Assembly: GCA_958295915.1 (NCBI GenBank)
Contig: OY282381.1
Coordinates: forward strand, 2,998,722 to 3,062,721
Origin: an uncultured Caldilineaceae bacterium
Lineage (GTDB): Bacteria > Chloroflexota > Anaerolineae > Caldilineales > Caldilineaceae
Length of the DNA stretch: 64,000 nucleotides
Direction: 5' to 3'
Shown here: positions 30,461 through 38,476 of the stretch, one piece after another
Layout: every line of letters begins with the position of its first letter
How positions within the stretch are numbered: position 1 is the stretch's first letter
Made by a program: the position numbers and the translations under genes
The notes under the pieces: generated by a model
What the model saw: only the letters and a program-made list of their open reading frames with translations
The model's database searches: none
What the model was told of the DNA's origin: nothing

Positions 30461-31549
30461 ATGAGAAGCTACAGAGCCGCTGTGATTGGCTGCGGGCGCA
30501 TGGCCCGAGGGCACATGCGGGCGTACAGGGAGTCAGGCATACCCATTGTAGCTGGAGCGGATATCTCTGAAAAAGCCCTGCAAGCCTTTGCCGAGGAGAC
30601 AGGCGCAGAGGGGCTTTTCACGGACTACAAGACAATGCTGGACGAGGTCCAGCCGGAGCTGGTGTCTGTGGTAGCCCACGAGCAGCTGCATTGCCCCATG
30701 GTTGTGGCTGCCGCCCGCGCCGGCGCAAAGGGCATTATCTGCGAAAAACCGATGGCCATGGATCTGACGGAGGCGGACCAGATGCTGGCGGCCTGCCGGG
30801 AATCAGGCGCCAAGCTGACCGTCAGTCACCAGCGCTACTACATGCCTCAATACGCCCGCGCCCGCCAACTGATTGCGGAAGACGCGGTCGGCAGGGTACT
30901 TTCCGCTGAGGCGTCACTCAAAGCCGGCTGCCTGATGACGGACGGCACCCACATGATCCACATGTTGCTGGCGCTCCTGGGCGATCCTGAGGTCACACAC
31001 CTGCTCGGTCAGATCGACGGCCACGCCGGCTATGAATACTACGGCCACCGCTGCGAGAATGCAGGAACGGCATTCTTGGCGTTCGCCAATCAGGTCAAGG
31101 CCCACCTGGTCTGGGGCTGGCTCGCGCGTGATTCCCAGACCAGGCGGCAGGAATCGCTGGATCCAGGCTGGCGCGATGATGTCCATCGCTACCAGTACTT
31201 CATCGTTCACGGAGATCAGGGTAGACTGGAACTCTACGGAGACGTTTACCCAGATACAGATGGCGCGACTCGCCCGATTCTGCGCATCCTCCGCGGCCGA
31301 GAGGTCGAAAACATTGCCGTTGCGTGGCCGGCGCCAGTCGGCGCTATTGCCCTCGAGATCAGGGATTTGATTCAGAGTATCGAAACGGGCGCGCCCCATC
31401 CCCTGGACGGCGAAAACGGTCGCAAGGTGACGGAGATCATGATGGCCATTTACGAATCAGCGCGTCGCCGCTCCATAGTCAGATTCCCGGTTGCGGCGCG
31501 GGACAATCCGTTCCTGGCGCTGTGCGCCGCCGGAGATTTCCCCGCATGA
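30461..31549 (+). CDS. Gfo/Idh/MocA-family oxidoreductase
   Basis: A 362-residue NAD(P)-dependent sugar dehydrogenase-like protein. The Rossmann motif is AAVIGCGRMARGHMRAY and the active-site phrase is IICEKPMAMDLTEADQM, where the lysine of EKP is catalytic. TVSHQRYYMPQYARAR begins the C-terminal alpha/beta domain, with THMIHMLLALLGDPE as the D/H-containing helix. CCAGGAG precedes the ATG at 30461. It is predicted to oxidise a sugar or sugar acid in the cytoplasm; substrate unknown. It is the first intracellular enzyme gene after the first sugar ABC locus. Confidence 0.93.
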   Translation: MRSYRAAVIGCGRMARGHMRAYRESGIPIVAGADISEKALQAFAEETGAEGLFTDYKTMLDEVQPELVSVVAHEQLHCPMVVAAARAGAKGIICEKPMAMDLTEADQMLAACRESGAKLTVSHQRYYMPQYARARQLIAEDAVGRVLSAEASLKAGCLMTDGTHMIHMLLALLGDPEVTHLLGQIDGHAGYEYYGHRCENAGTAFLAFANQVKAHLVWGWLARDSQTRRQESLDPGWRDDVHRYQYFIVHGDQGRLELYGDVYPDTDGATRPILRILRGREVENIAVAWPAPVGAIALEIRDLIQSIETGAPHPLDGENGRKVTEIMMAIYESARRRSIVRFPVAARDNPFLALCAAGDFPA

Positions 31550-31580
31550 CGCTTTTTTGAATTAGCTGGATCGGGTGTCG

Positions 31581-31680
31581 ATTTAACGCAATGGCGCCGG
31601 GACGCTATGACGCACTCCCGCCCATCACAGGAATCATACGAATCCTGGTCACATTGCGGCTCTGCGCCTTCGCGTTATAT
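31581..31680. other. Gap 31550-31862: weak G-type repeat, no gene
   Basis: TTTAACGCAATGGCGCCGGG then ACGC, and further on CACATTGCGGCTCTGCGCC then TTCGCGTTAT, resemble repeat G in both directions, with ATCATACGAATCCTGGTCAC between them. Short open frames here have no recognisable protein features. Confidence 0.35.
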
Positions 31681-31862
31681 CGTTTCAAGCGCTTTCTCAA
31701 GCGCAGGGCGTCCGAGGTTGGCAAAGTCGCGCTGGATGTGAACGAGGCCTATACGTCCAAGATGTGCAGTTGGACAGGTGAAGTCGGAGATACACCCGCG
31801 CTGCAAGCGTGCGTTGTTGTGTAGACTCAACTTTACTCAACAAAAATAGATCGGGGGAGAGG

Positions 31863-32717
31863 ATGAAGATCGGTCATACGGGGATCACCTGGGGCATAGC
31901 GGGTGGTGTAGAAGAGGCATATCGGGATACAGCCGAGTTGGGCTATCTGGGCTTCGAGACGTTCGCCAGGACGATTCTCGATAGCAATGAGACCAGAGCG
32001 GGCGGATATCGCAGCCTGGTCGACAGCTTTGGCATTCCCACCGTTGCTGCCTACTGTTACAAAGAATGGATCAATCCGGACACGGCGGCCGGCGATCTGG
32101 AAAGCGCCCGCCGGGAAGCCGACGGGCTACGCGAGCTGCCCGGCGGCGAGACTCTCGTCCTGCAGGCAGGTCCCAGACCTGCAAACGGCTATTTGTCAGA
32201 CCAATTCCGCCGGCTCGCCGACGCGCTCAACCAGGTCGGCGCCTATTGTCGAGAGATCGGCCTCGCGGCCGGGCTGCATCCCCATACGGGAACGGCCATC
32301 GAGACTCGGGACGACATCGAGACCATCTTGCGCCTGGTCGACTCCACACTCATCGGATTCGCTCCCGATACAGGGCAGATCGCCAAGGGCGGCAGCGATA
32401 TACTCGAGGTGATGCGCAGATACCGAAAGCGGATAGTTCACGTCCACTTGAAGGACTGGCGCGGCGCGTGCGAACGCGATGCCGATGGCAAGGAGATCGA
32501 CCAAAGCGGCTATGTCAACTACGAGCCAATCGGCAATGGGATCCTGCCCATGCCGGAGATCTTTGCGATCTTGTCCTCCAACGGTGGTTTTGACGGCTGG
32601 ATCAACGTCGAGCTCGACGGCGCCCCCCGCGCGCCGCGCCCCCCGCGCGCGGCGGCCGCCATGAGCCGTCGCTATCTCGGCGATCTGCTCGGCGACAGTG
32701 TCTCCTGGGGTCGTTGA
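31863..32717 (+). CDS. Sugar phosphate isomerase/epimerase (xylose isomerase-like TIM barrel)
   Basis: A 284-residue AP-endonuclease-2-type TIM barrel. It opens with MKIGHTGITWGI, and the barrel strands carry metal-binding residues: GLAAGLHPHTGTAIE, GFAPDTGQIAKGG, and RIVHVHLKDWRGACERD near the end. The HVHLKD phrase is typical of IolE-, hydroxypyruvate isomerase- and epimerase-like enzymes. GGGGGAGAGG precedes the ATG. It would isomerise, epimerise or dehydrate a keto-sugar, possibly following the neighbouring dehydrogenase (inosose-type chemistry). The C-terminus contains a low-complexity APRAPRPPRAA stretch. Specificity is unknown. Confidence 0.88.
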   Translation: MKIGHTGITWGIAGGVEEAYRDTAELGYLGFETFARTILDSNETRAGGYRSLVDSFGIPTVAAYCYKEWINPDTAAGDLESARREADGLRELPGGETLVLQAGPRPANGYLSDQFRRLADALNQVGAYCREIGLAAGLHPHTGTAIETRDDIETILRLVDSTLIGFAPDTGQIAKGGSDILEVMRRYRKRIVHVHLKDWRGACERDADGKEIDQSGYVNYEPIGNGILPMPEIFAILSSNGGFDGWINVELDGAPRAPRPPRAAAAMSRRYLGDLLGDSVSWGR

Positions 32718-32734
32718 ATCCCGACGCCGACTTT

Positions 32735-32835
32735 GAGAACTGCACTGGTCACTGATCACTCAGTTTCTAGTTTTGCGTTTTCAGTTTCGAGTAACAGCTC
32801 AGTTGCTAAAAACGAAAAACGGGCAACTAAAGATG
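32735..32835. repeat. Intergenic repeat F, copy 7
   Basis: AACTGCACTGGTCACTGATC, CAGTTTCTAGTTTTGCG, TTTCAGTTTCGAGTAACAG and CTAAAAACGAAAAACGGGC. It is the most complete copy of the T/A-rich half of repeat F. Confidence 0.6.
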
Positions 32836-32847
32836 TATGACCACGGA

Positions 32848-32933
32848 TTCATCTGATTTGTATGCTTGCCGTGATAACTGCTTCATCATCTTTATCCTAT
32901 AAATCAAGCGAATCAAAGGTCAAAGAGGCGCGA
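32848..32933 (+). repeat. Element H, copy 2
   Basis: An 86-bp segment starting TTCATCTGATTTGTATGC and ending CAAAGAGGCGCGA. It is the inverted, almost identical copy of 14188-14273. It ends 15 bp before the sulfatase start codon and so supplies that gene's leader. Confidence 0.8.
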
Positions 32934-32948
32934 AATGGAGTCATTCTC

Positions 32949-34349
32949 ATGTCTTCTCCCAACATTCTTTTCCTGATGACCGATCAGATGCAGGGTCGGG
33001 CGCTGGAGCCGGATAACCCGTGCCAGACCCCCAACCTGGACCGGCTGGCGGCCAGAGGAGTGCGCTTCCGCCGGGCGTACACGCCGAACGCGGTCTGCTC
33101 GCCAGCCCGGGCCAGTCTGATGACCGGTCTTCTGCCCCACAACCACGGCGTGATCTATGTAGAGCATACAGTTGACGACGACCAGGCAAGGCTGCGCGCC
33201 CCGTATTTCCACTGGGCGGACCAGCTAACGGCAGCCGGCTATGATACCGGCTACTTCGGCAAGTGGCACGTGGAGCGTTCCAACGAACTCTTCCGCTTCG
33301 GCTGGCAGGAACAGGGCGCGTTGTTTGATCGCCCGGACTGGGACGCTGTCAACTTTTCGCTGCAGCGCTATCTGAACGGCCCGCCCGGCTATCATCCCAA
33401 CCGCTTCTATGGCGTCTGTGATCTGCCAGCCAGCGAACGGGGCATGGGCAAGAAGACCGACGCTGCCCTGGCGTTTCTGGACACAGTCCTGGACGATAAC
33501 GCCCCCTGGTGCTGTTTCGTCAGCTTCACCGAACCCCACGACCCCTTCTACTGCCACGAAGACGCGTTCGCTCAGTACGACGTGGACGCAATCCCTCTGC
33601 AGCCAAACGTGCGCGACGACCTGCGCGATCGGCCGAATCTGTACCGACGGGCGGCGCGGATCTGGAGCGACTGGACCGATCGGGAACACCGGGAAGCCGC
33701 GGCCTGCTACTACGCCTCCATCAGCGAAATCGACCAACAGTTCGGGCGGCTGCTGGCGCGGGTGGAGGCCGCAGGGCAGATGGAAAACACGATCGTGGTG
33801 ATGACTTCGGATCATGGAGAATTTCTGGGCGCGCATGGGCTGTACTGCAAAAATATCGGCGCGTTTGAAGAGGCCTATACTATTCCGCTGCTGATGGCCG
33901 GGCCGGGCGTGGCGGAATCGGCAGTGACCGACGCCAGGGTCGGTCTGCAGGATGTGGGCCAGACGCTCCTGGAACTGACAGGCGCGCGGCCGCTGCAGGA
34001 GATCGATGGCAGATCGTTTGCGCCTGTGCTGGCCAACCCGCATGACACGACCGCCTACCAACGGGGGTTTGCGGAATACTACGGCGGGCGTTATATTGTC
34101 ACCCAGCGGCTGCTGTGGGATGGTGACTGGAAGTTCGTTCACAACGGCTTCGATTTCGATGAACTCTACAATCTGGCCGAAGACCCTTACGAAATGACCA
34201 ATCTGGCGCAGGATCCGGCCTACGCCCAGACGGTGCAAGCGATGACCCGGCAGATGTGGCGGATCGTCATCGAATCCGAAGATCACAGCCTCTACAACAC
34301 CCATTATCCGCCTATGCGGATCGCGGCGACAGGCCCAGCGGAAGGATAG
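32949..34349 (+). CDS. Sulfatase (CSPAR-type)
   Basis: A 466-residue sulfatase. NILFLMTDQMQGRALE carries the first metal-binding Asp, and C50-S-P-A-R is the exact formylglycine motif. CCFVSFTEPHDPFY and VVMTSDHGEFLGAHGLYCKN supply the remaining metal and sulfate ligands. There is no signal peptide, so it probably acts inside the cell on imported sulfated sugars. The ATG at 32949 has ATGGAG upstream; an earlier in-frame start would translate element H. The dioxygenase gene follows 23 bp downstream, suggesting an operon through to the nuclease-like gene at 37098. Confidence 0.95.
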   Translation: MSSPNILFLMTDQMQGRALEPDNPCQTPNLDRLAARGVRFRRAYTPNAVCSPARASLMTGLLPHNHGVIYVEHTVDDDQARLRAPYFHWADQLTAAGYDTGYFGKWHVERSNELFRFGWQEQGALFDRPDWDAVNFSLQRYLNGPPGYHPNRFYGVCDLPASERGMGKKTDAALAFLDTVLDDNAPWCCFVSFTEPHDPFYCHEDAFAQYDVDAIPLQPNVRDDLRDRPNLYRRAARIWSDWTDREHREAAACYYASISEIDQQFGRLLARVEAAGQMENTIVVMTSDHGEFLGAHGLYCKNIGAFEEAYTIPLLMAGPGVAESAVTDARVGLQDVGQTLLELTGARPLQEIDGRSFAPVLANPHDTTAYQRGFAEYYGGRYIVTQRLLWDGDWKFVHNGFDFDELYNLAEDPYEMTNLAQDPAYAQTVQAMTRQMWRIVIESEDHSLYNTHYPPMRIAATGPAEG

Positions 34350-34372
34350 AAGCGAGAACGCAAAGGACAGAT

Positions 34373-35137
34373 ATGAACCAACCACTGACAGTCGAGCAGG
34401 TGTGTTTTTTTCGCGACAACGGCTACCTGATCCTGCGCAACGTGCTGGATCAGGCGTTGATGGCCCGCACCAGGGACGCCTGGTGGGATGCGGCTCCACC
34501 GGAGTTGAGACGGGACGATCCGGAATCGTGGGTGGGCGCGTTCGCCGACTCGCGCTTTACGTGGAAGTATCGGGAGCGCAGCAGCGAGCCGTGGATGATC
34601 GAACTCCTGTACGGCAATGCCACACTCCAGGCTGTCGCCAGACAACTGCTCGGTCCGGATTTGGAGACCCCGGAGCGCATCCGGGGCATCTATTGCGTCT
34701 TTCCGGATACGGATGCGACCGCGCGTCCAGCCCGTTTCCACGTGGATGCGCACGCCTTTCACCTGGGCGTCGTCGGCTATGTGGACGATGTGCCGCCCGA
34801 CGGCGGCGGCTTCACTGTTTGGCCGGGCAGCCACAAAGATTTCTATCATTTCTTCAAGACCGCCTATACGTTCAACCCAGTGGAAGAGCGAAAAGACCAC
34901 TGGGACACAGATGTGTGGCGAACTGTGTTGCAGATCGAGCCAGTGCACACATACGGATCCGCCGGCGATGTCGTCTTATGGCATCATCGCATCGGCCACG
35001 GCGCCGGCCACAACCGCTCCCGCCAGGTGCGCCAGGCCGTGTTGTACGACTTCTGTCGGGCAGATCTCAAGGCTGTGCAGGACGAGGCGACGCCGGCTGA
35101 TATGTGGCGGGATTGGCCCGGAATCAGCGCGGGGTGA
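34373..35137 (+). CDS. Phytanoyl-CoA dioxygenase-family Fe(II)/2-oxoglutarate enzyme
   Basis: A 254-residue jelly-roll dioxygenase. The iron triad is H123 and D125 in FHVDAHAFH and a distal His near 209 in GHGAGHNRS; the following RQVR should hold 2-oxoglutarate. GGGFTVWPGSHKD is the usual strand between them. AAAGGAC precedes the ATG at 34373. Enzymes of this family hydroxylate small molecules; in sugar-degradation operons they may act on methylated or sulfated sugars, but no substrate can be assigned. It sits between a sulfatase and an enolase-superfamily dehydratase, 13 bp from the latter. Confidence 0.9.
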   Translation: MNQPLTVEQVCFFRDNGYLILRNVLDQALMARTRDAWWDAAPPELRRDDPESWVGAFADSRFTWKYRERSSEPWMIELLYGNATLQAVARQLLGPDLETPERIRGIYCVFPDTDATARPARFHVDAHAFHLGVVGYVDDVPPDGGGFTVWPGSHKDFYHFFKTAYTFNPVEERKDHWDTDVWRTVLQIEPVHTYGSAGDVVLWHHRIGHGAGHNRSRQVRQAVLYDFCRADLKAVQDEATPADMWRDWPGISAG

Positions 35138-35150
35138 AAAGCCGCCACCC

Positions 35151-36281
35151 ATGAAAATCAGCGATATCAAGACATATCTGATGCATGCCAGTGTGCCCGG
35201 GGGCGGCTGGACAAAGCGCAATTGGCTATTCGTGAAAGTCTTCACCGATGAGGGCATCTATGGCGTCGGTGAGGCATCCGGCTGGCCGCGGGTGGTGGAG
35301 ACCGCTATCCAGGATCTGCGCGAGATCCTCATCGGCGAGGACCCGTTTCAGATCGAGCGCATATGGCAAAAGATGTATCTGGCAATGATGGGCCATGGCA
35401 TGACGGGCATCATCGGTGGGGGCGCGCTCACCGGCATCGAAATGGCCCTGTGGGACATCAAAGGCAAAGCGCTGGGCACGCCGGTCTGGAATCTGCTGGG
35501 AGGCAAGATCCGGGATCGGATTCGGCTGTACGCGCATGCGCACACGCCGGAACGGGCGCGGGAGTTGGTGGACCGGGGCTTCACCGGTCTCAAAAGCGGT
35601 GGGATAATCAACCCGATTGAGACGATGCGCGCGCTGCGAGAGGCTGTCGGCCCGCAGATCGACCTGATGGCCGATGTCCACGGCCCGCCCTGGCTCACTG
35701 TGCGGGATGCGATTCGTGTGGGCCAGACGCTGGAGGAGTTCGACCTGCTTTTTTACGAAGACCCGGTACCGCCGGAACACATCGAAAATCTGGCCAAAGT
35801 AGCGCGACATGTCAATCTCCCCATCGCGGCCGGGGAACGCCACGCCCATATCTACGGAGTACGGGAGCTGATCGAACGCGAGATTGTGGACGTGATCCAG
35901 CCGGATACAGGTCGGGCCGGCGGGCTGATGCAGATGAAAAAGATGGCGGCCATGGCCGAAGTCCACGGGATCGGCTTCGCGCCCCACGACGGTTCATTGG
36001 GGCCGGTGGCGGAGATGGCCGCCGTTCATCTGTTGGCGACCCTGCCCAACTTTCTGATTCTGGAACATCTGGAGGACGACGCGCCCCAGCGTTACGAAGT
36101 GATGCAGCCCCAGCCCGAAATCGTCGACGGCTCGATCGTCGTACCGGATGCGCCGGGCTTGGGCGTGGATATCGTCGAAGAGGCTATCGCTCGCTACCCT
36201 TCCTCAGGCAACGTCTCCCAACCCCGCGAATACGTCTACTTCCAGGCCAAATACGGCCGGGCCAAATGGCTGGGGCAGTAG
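35151..36281 (+). CDS. Mandelate racemase/enolase-superfamily sugar acid dehydratase
   Basis: A 376-residue enolase-superfamily enzyme with capping domain (1-120) and barrel. Metal ligands D175 (MADVHGPPW), E203 (FYEDPVPPEH) and E229 (AAGERHAH) are in place. The catalytic base pair is K148 region (GLKSGG) and H279 (GFAPHDGSLGP), the D-galactonate dehydratase-like arrangement. ALWDIKGKALGTPVW is the family hallmark. It would remove water from a sugar acid to give a 2-keto-3-deoxy acid. The aldolase-like RraA gene follows, consistent with dehydration and then retro-aldol cleavage. No ideal ribosome-binding site precedes the ATG; it may be coupled to the upstream dioxygenase. Confidence 0.93.
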   Translation: MKISDIKTYLMHASVPGGGWTKRNWLFVKVFTDEGIYGVGEASGWPRVVETAIQDLREILIGEDPFQIERIWQKMYLAMMGHGMTGIIGGGALTGIEMALWDIKGKALGTPVWNLLGGKIRDRIRLYAHAHTPERARELVDRGFTGLKSGGIINPIETMRALREAVGPQIDLMADVHGPPWLTVRDAIRVGQTLEEFDLLFYEDPVPPEHIENLAKVARHVNLPIAAGERHAHIYGVRELIEREIVDVIQPDTGRAGGLMQMKKMAAMAEVHGIGFAPHDGSLGPVAEMAAVHLLATLPNFLILEHLEDDAPQRYEVMQPQPEIVDGSIVVPDAPGLGVDIVEEAIARYPSSGNVSQPREYVYFQAKYGRAKWLGQ

Positions 36282-36364
36282 CCAGGAGAGACAGCGGGGG
36301 GCCACGCGTTCAGAAAGAGGCTGATCGCGCCGACATCAACAACGGTCGGCAAGGAAAGTGAAGA

Positions 36365-37096
36365 ATGACGGCAAAATCAATCCGAACCCACGAACTGTCA
36401 GCGAACGCCAAAGTGAAGCTGCACTCTGTCTCGACCGCTACGCTCACCAGCCAACTGCTGAAGCAGGGCTTACGCAACACATTTCTGGCCGGACTGTATC
36501 CCCTGCGGCCAGACTTGCGTATGGTGGGTTATGCCTTCACCTTGCGCTACATTCCAGCTCGGGAAGATTTGGCGGATGAACTCTACGACAATGCCAAGAA
36601 CGTGCAGCGGCTGGCAGTGGAGGCTATCGGACCGGAAGATGTGCTGATCATCGACGCCCGGGGCGACGTCAGCGCGGCGTCCTTCGGTCACATTCTGGGG
36701 ACACGCATCAGCCAGCGCGGCGCGGCCGGTTTTGTCTCCGACGGCGCGCTACGGGATACGCCTGGATTTCGCCGCCTGGCGTTGCCGTCGTACATTCGAG
36801 CGGCCCATGCCACGACTTCATTTGTGACCCATCATCCGGTGGATATGCAGGTTCCTATCGGTTGCGCCGGCGTGGCGGTGACGCCAGGGGATGTGATTGC
36901 AGGCGACGGCGAGGGCGTGGTTGTCATTCCGGCCCAGGTGGCGGAGGAGATAGCCCACCACGCCTACGAGCAAGAACGCAGGGAGGAGTTCTTTCAGGAA
37001 AGAGTGGCGGACGGCGCCAGCATTGTGGGCATCTATCCTCCCAACGACGAGGCTTTGACTGCGTTCGAGCATTGGCGACAGGAACGAGGAGTGTAG
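36365..37096 (+). CDS. RraA-family aldolase/decarboxylase-like protein
   Basis: A 243-residue member of the RraA/HMG-aldolase family. The core has VLIIDARGDVSAASFGHIL, RGAAGFVSDGALRDTPGF (the Arg/Asp pair that positions a divalent metal and pyruvate enolate) and GVAVTPGDVIAGDGEGVVVIP, the typical final strand pair. An N-terminal extension of about 40 residues precedes the core. Family members cleave 4-hydroxy-4-methyl-2-oxoglutarate or similar keto acids, or decarboxylate oxaloacetate. Here, after a sugar-acid dehydratase gene, a retro-aldol role on a 2-keto-3-deoxy sugar acid is a reasonable guess. The next gene starts 1 bp after its stop. Confidence 0.88.
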   Translation: MTAKSIRTHELSANAKVKLHSVSTATLTSQLLKQGLRNTFLAGLYPLRPDLRMVGYAFTLRYIPAREDLADELYDNAKNVQRLAVEAIGPEDVLIIDARGDVSAASFGHILGTRISQRGAAGFVSDGALRDTPGFRRLALPSYIRAAHATTSFVTHHPVDMQVPIGCAGVAVTPGDVIAGDGEGVVVIPAQVAEEIAHHAYEQERREEFFQERVADGASIVGIYPPNDEALTAFEHWRQERGV

Positions 37097-37097
37097 C

Positions 37098-38156
37098 ATG
37101 CGGCACATGTCCCTCTCCCAGTCCCATCAGCTCCTCGGCACGCTCTTGCAGTTGTCCCTGACGTCGGTGCAGATCTCAGTGAACATCGAGGTGGATCTCC
37201 TGAGCGAGTCCCCCAAAGCCGATATTCTGCTCCTGCGGCGTGAGGGCGAAGCGTGGAGTGCAGCGCAACGGGCGCGACTGCCGGATGGCGTGCGCGACAG
37301 CCTAGCAGGCCATGTCCTGCTGGAGTTCAAGTATACAGAATCGGTGAACGAGACGGCCCTGGCGCAGGCTGTCGCCTACGACTATTTCTACCGCCAGGCG
37401 CAGAAGTTGCCTGAGGAGCAGGTGCTGACTGTGGTGCTGAGCGCCAAGACCCCACGAACACAGCGGCTGGAGGAATGGGGGTACACAGAGGAGCAGAAAG
37501 GCGTCTTCCGCAGCCATCTGCCACTGCTACGGCGCGTGTGGTTGCTGGTGTTGAACGACCTGCCATCCCAACCCCACAACGCCTATGTCAAGCTCTTTGC
37601 CAGCCGGGAGCGGGAACGAGAGGCGGCCTTTGCAGCTCTGGATGCGCCGGTGGTAGCGGAGTCGCCGCGTCTGCAGGTCTACATGGTTGGTCTGCAGCGG
37701 GCCTTGGATGTGAAAGGAGAGATTGAGATGGCGGAGGTATTGACCCCGGAGAAGGTGATGGAGATTGGCGAGAAGGTGCGCCAGCGTATCCTTGAACTGG
37801 CCACGCCCGATGAAATCGACGACACGCTGCGCCAGCGCATCCTTGAAATGGCCACGCCCGATGAAATCGACGACACGCTGCGCCAGCGCATCCTTGAAAT
37901 GGCCACGCCCGATGAAATCGACGACACGCTGCGCCAGCGCATCCTTGAAATGGCCACGCCTGAAGAACGATTGATAGGGTTGGACCCGAATACAATCGAC
38001 GACACGCTGCGTCAGCGCATCCTTGAACTGGCCACGCCTGAAGAAAGACTGGCGGGCATGAGTGCTGCAGAACGCCGCACACTGTTGCGATTGTTGCAAG
38101 AGAACATGGACGCTGACACAGGGGAAGCGGAAAACAGGGACAATGAGACCACATAA
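37098..38156 (+). CDS. PD-(D/E)XK nuclease-like protein with tandem 17-residue repeats
   Basis: A 352-residue protein. The N-terminal 160 residues look like a PD-(D/E)XK fold: ADILLLRREGE supplies an Asp and HVLLEFKYTES gives the E-x-K pair, with a helix QAVAYDYFYRQ after it. This resembles Rpn/transposase-like nucleases common in Cyanobacteria and Chloroflexota, but family membership is inferred. The C-terminal part (about 225-325) is made of repeats of RQRILEMATPDEIDDTL, then a lysine-poor helical tail. AGGAG precedes the ATG, and the gene begins 1 bp after the RraA stop, so it is probably co-translated with metabolic genes it has no obvious link to. Function unknown. Confidence 0.7.
   Translation: MRHMSLSQSHQLLGTLLQLSLTSVQISVNIEVDLLSESPKADILLLRREGEAWSAAQRARLPDGVRDSLAGHVLLEFKYTESVNETALAQAVAYDYFYRQAQKLPEEQVLTVVLSAKTPRTQRLEEWGYTEEQKGVFRSHLPLLRRVWLLVLNDLPSQPHNAYVKLFASREREREAAFAALDAPVVAESPRLQVYMVGLQRALDVKGEIEMAEVLTPEKVMEIGEKVRQRILELATPDEIDDTLRQRILEMATPDEIDDTLRQRILEMATPDEIDDTLRQRILEMATPEERLIGLDPNTIDDTLRQRILELATPEERLAGMSAAERRTLLRLLQENMDADTGEAENRDNETT
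37779..38048 (+). repeat. In-frame 51-bp tandem repeat
   Basis: Units start with CGCCAGCG at 37779, 37830 and 37881 (51 bp each) and at 37932. The fourth is expanded to 78 bp by an EERLIGLDPN insertion, and a partial fifth starts at 38010. Units 2 and 3 are identical or nearly so, indicating recent expansion. Each unit adds 17 codons. Confidence 0.9.
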
Positions 38157-38371
38157 TCCAATGGGAGCGTATCTATGCCCCCGTGCTGAGAGCCTCTATA
38201 ACTTGCTGCCTGGTTCTGCGCATAACTAAAGCGTAAAATATTCCAGCGCGCCTGTATCCTCTGCTATAATGCGTTGACGGCTCTATACTTTGCAAACAGA
38301 CGCCGGATTCTATCTCCTGTCCTGTCGCCTCTGCAAGGTTACATTCTCCGCTGTGGATGAGCGGGGAACTT

Positions 38372-38394
38372 GGGCGCAACCCTTATGGTTGCCC
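38372..38394. repeat. Family C palindrome, copy 3
   Basis: GGGCGCAACC, loop CTTAT, GGTTGCCC, followed by CAGGGCGGGCACAAGACCC. It lies in the 320-bp gap before the second binding-protein gene, where no other gene is seen. Confidence 0.6.
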
Positions 38395-38476
38395 AGGGCG
38401 GGCACAAGACCCATCCCTACATGCAAGTTTGAGCAATGGCTTATCCTACTCTCTTTTTTCAACCAGGAGGAACCTT

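Noticed and set aside
33225-34499. A 424-codon minus-strand open frame opposite the CSPAR sulfatase
   Set aside because: An antisense shadow of a well-supported sulfatase, without domain features.
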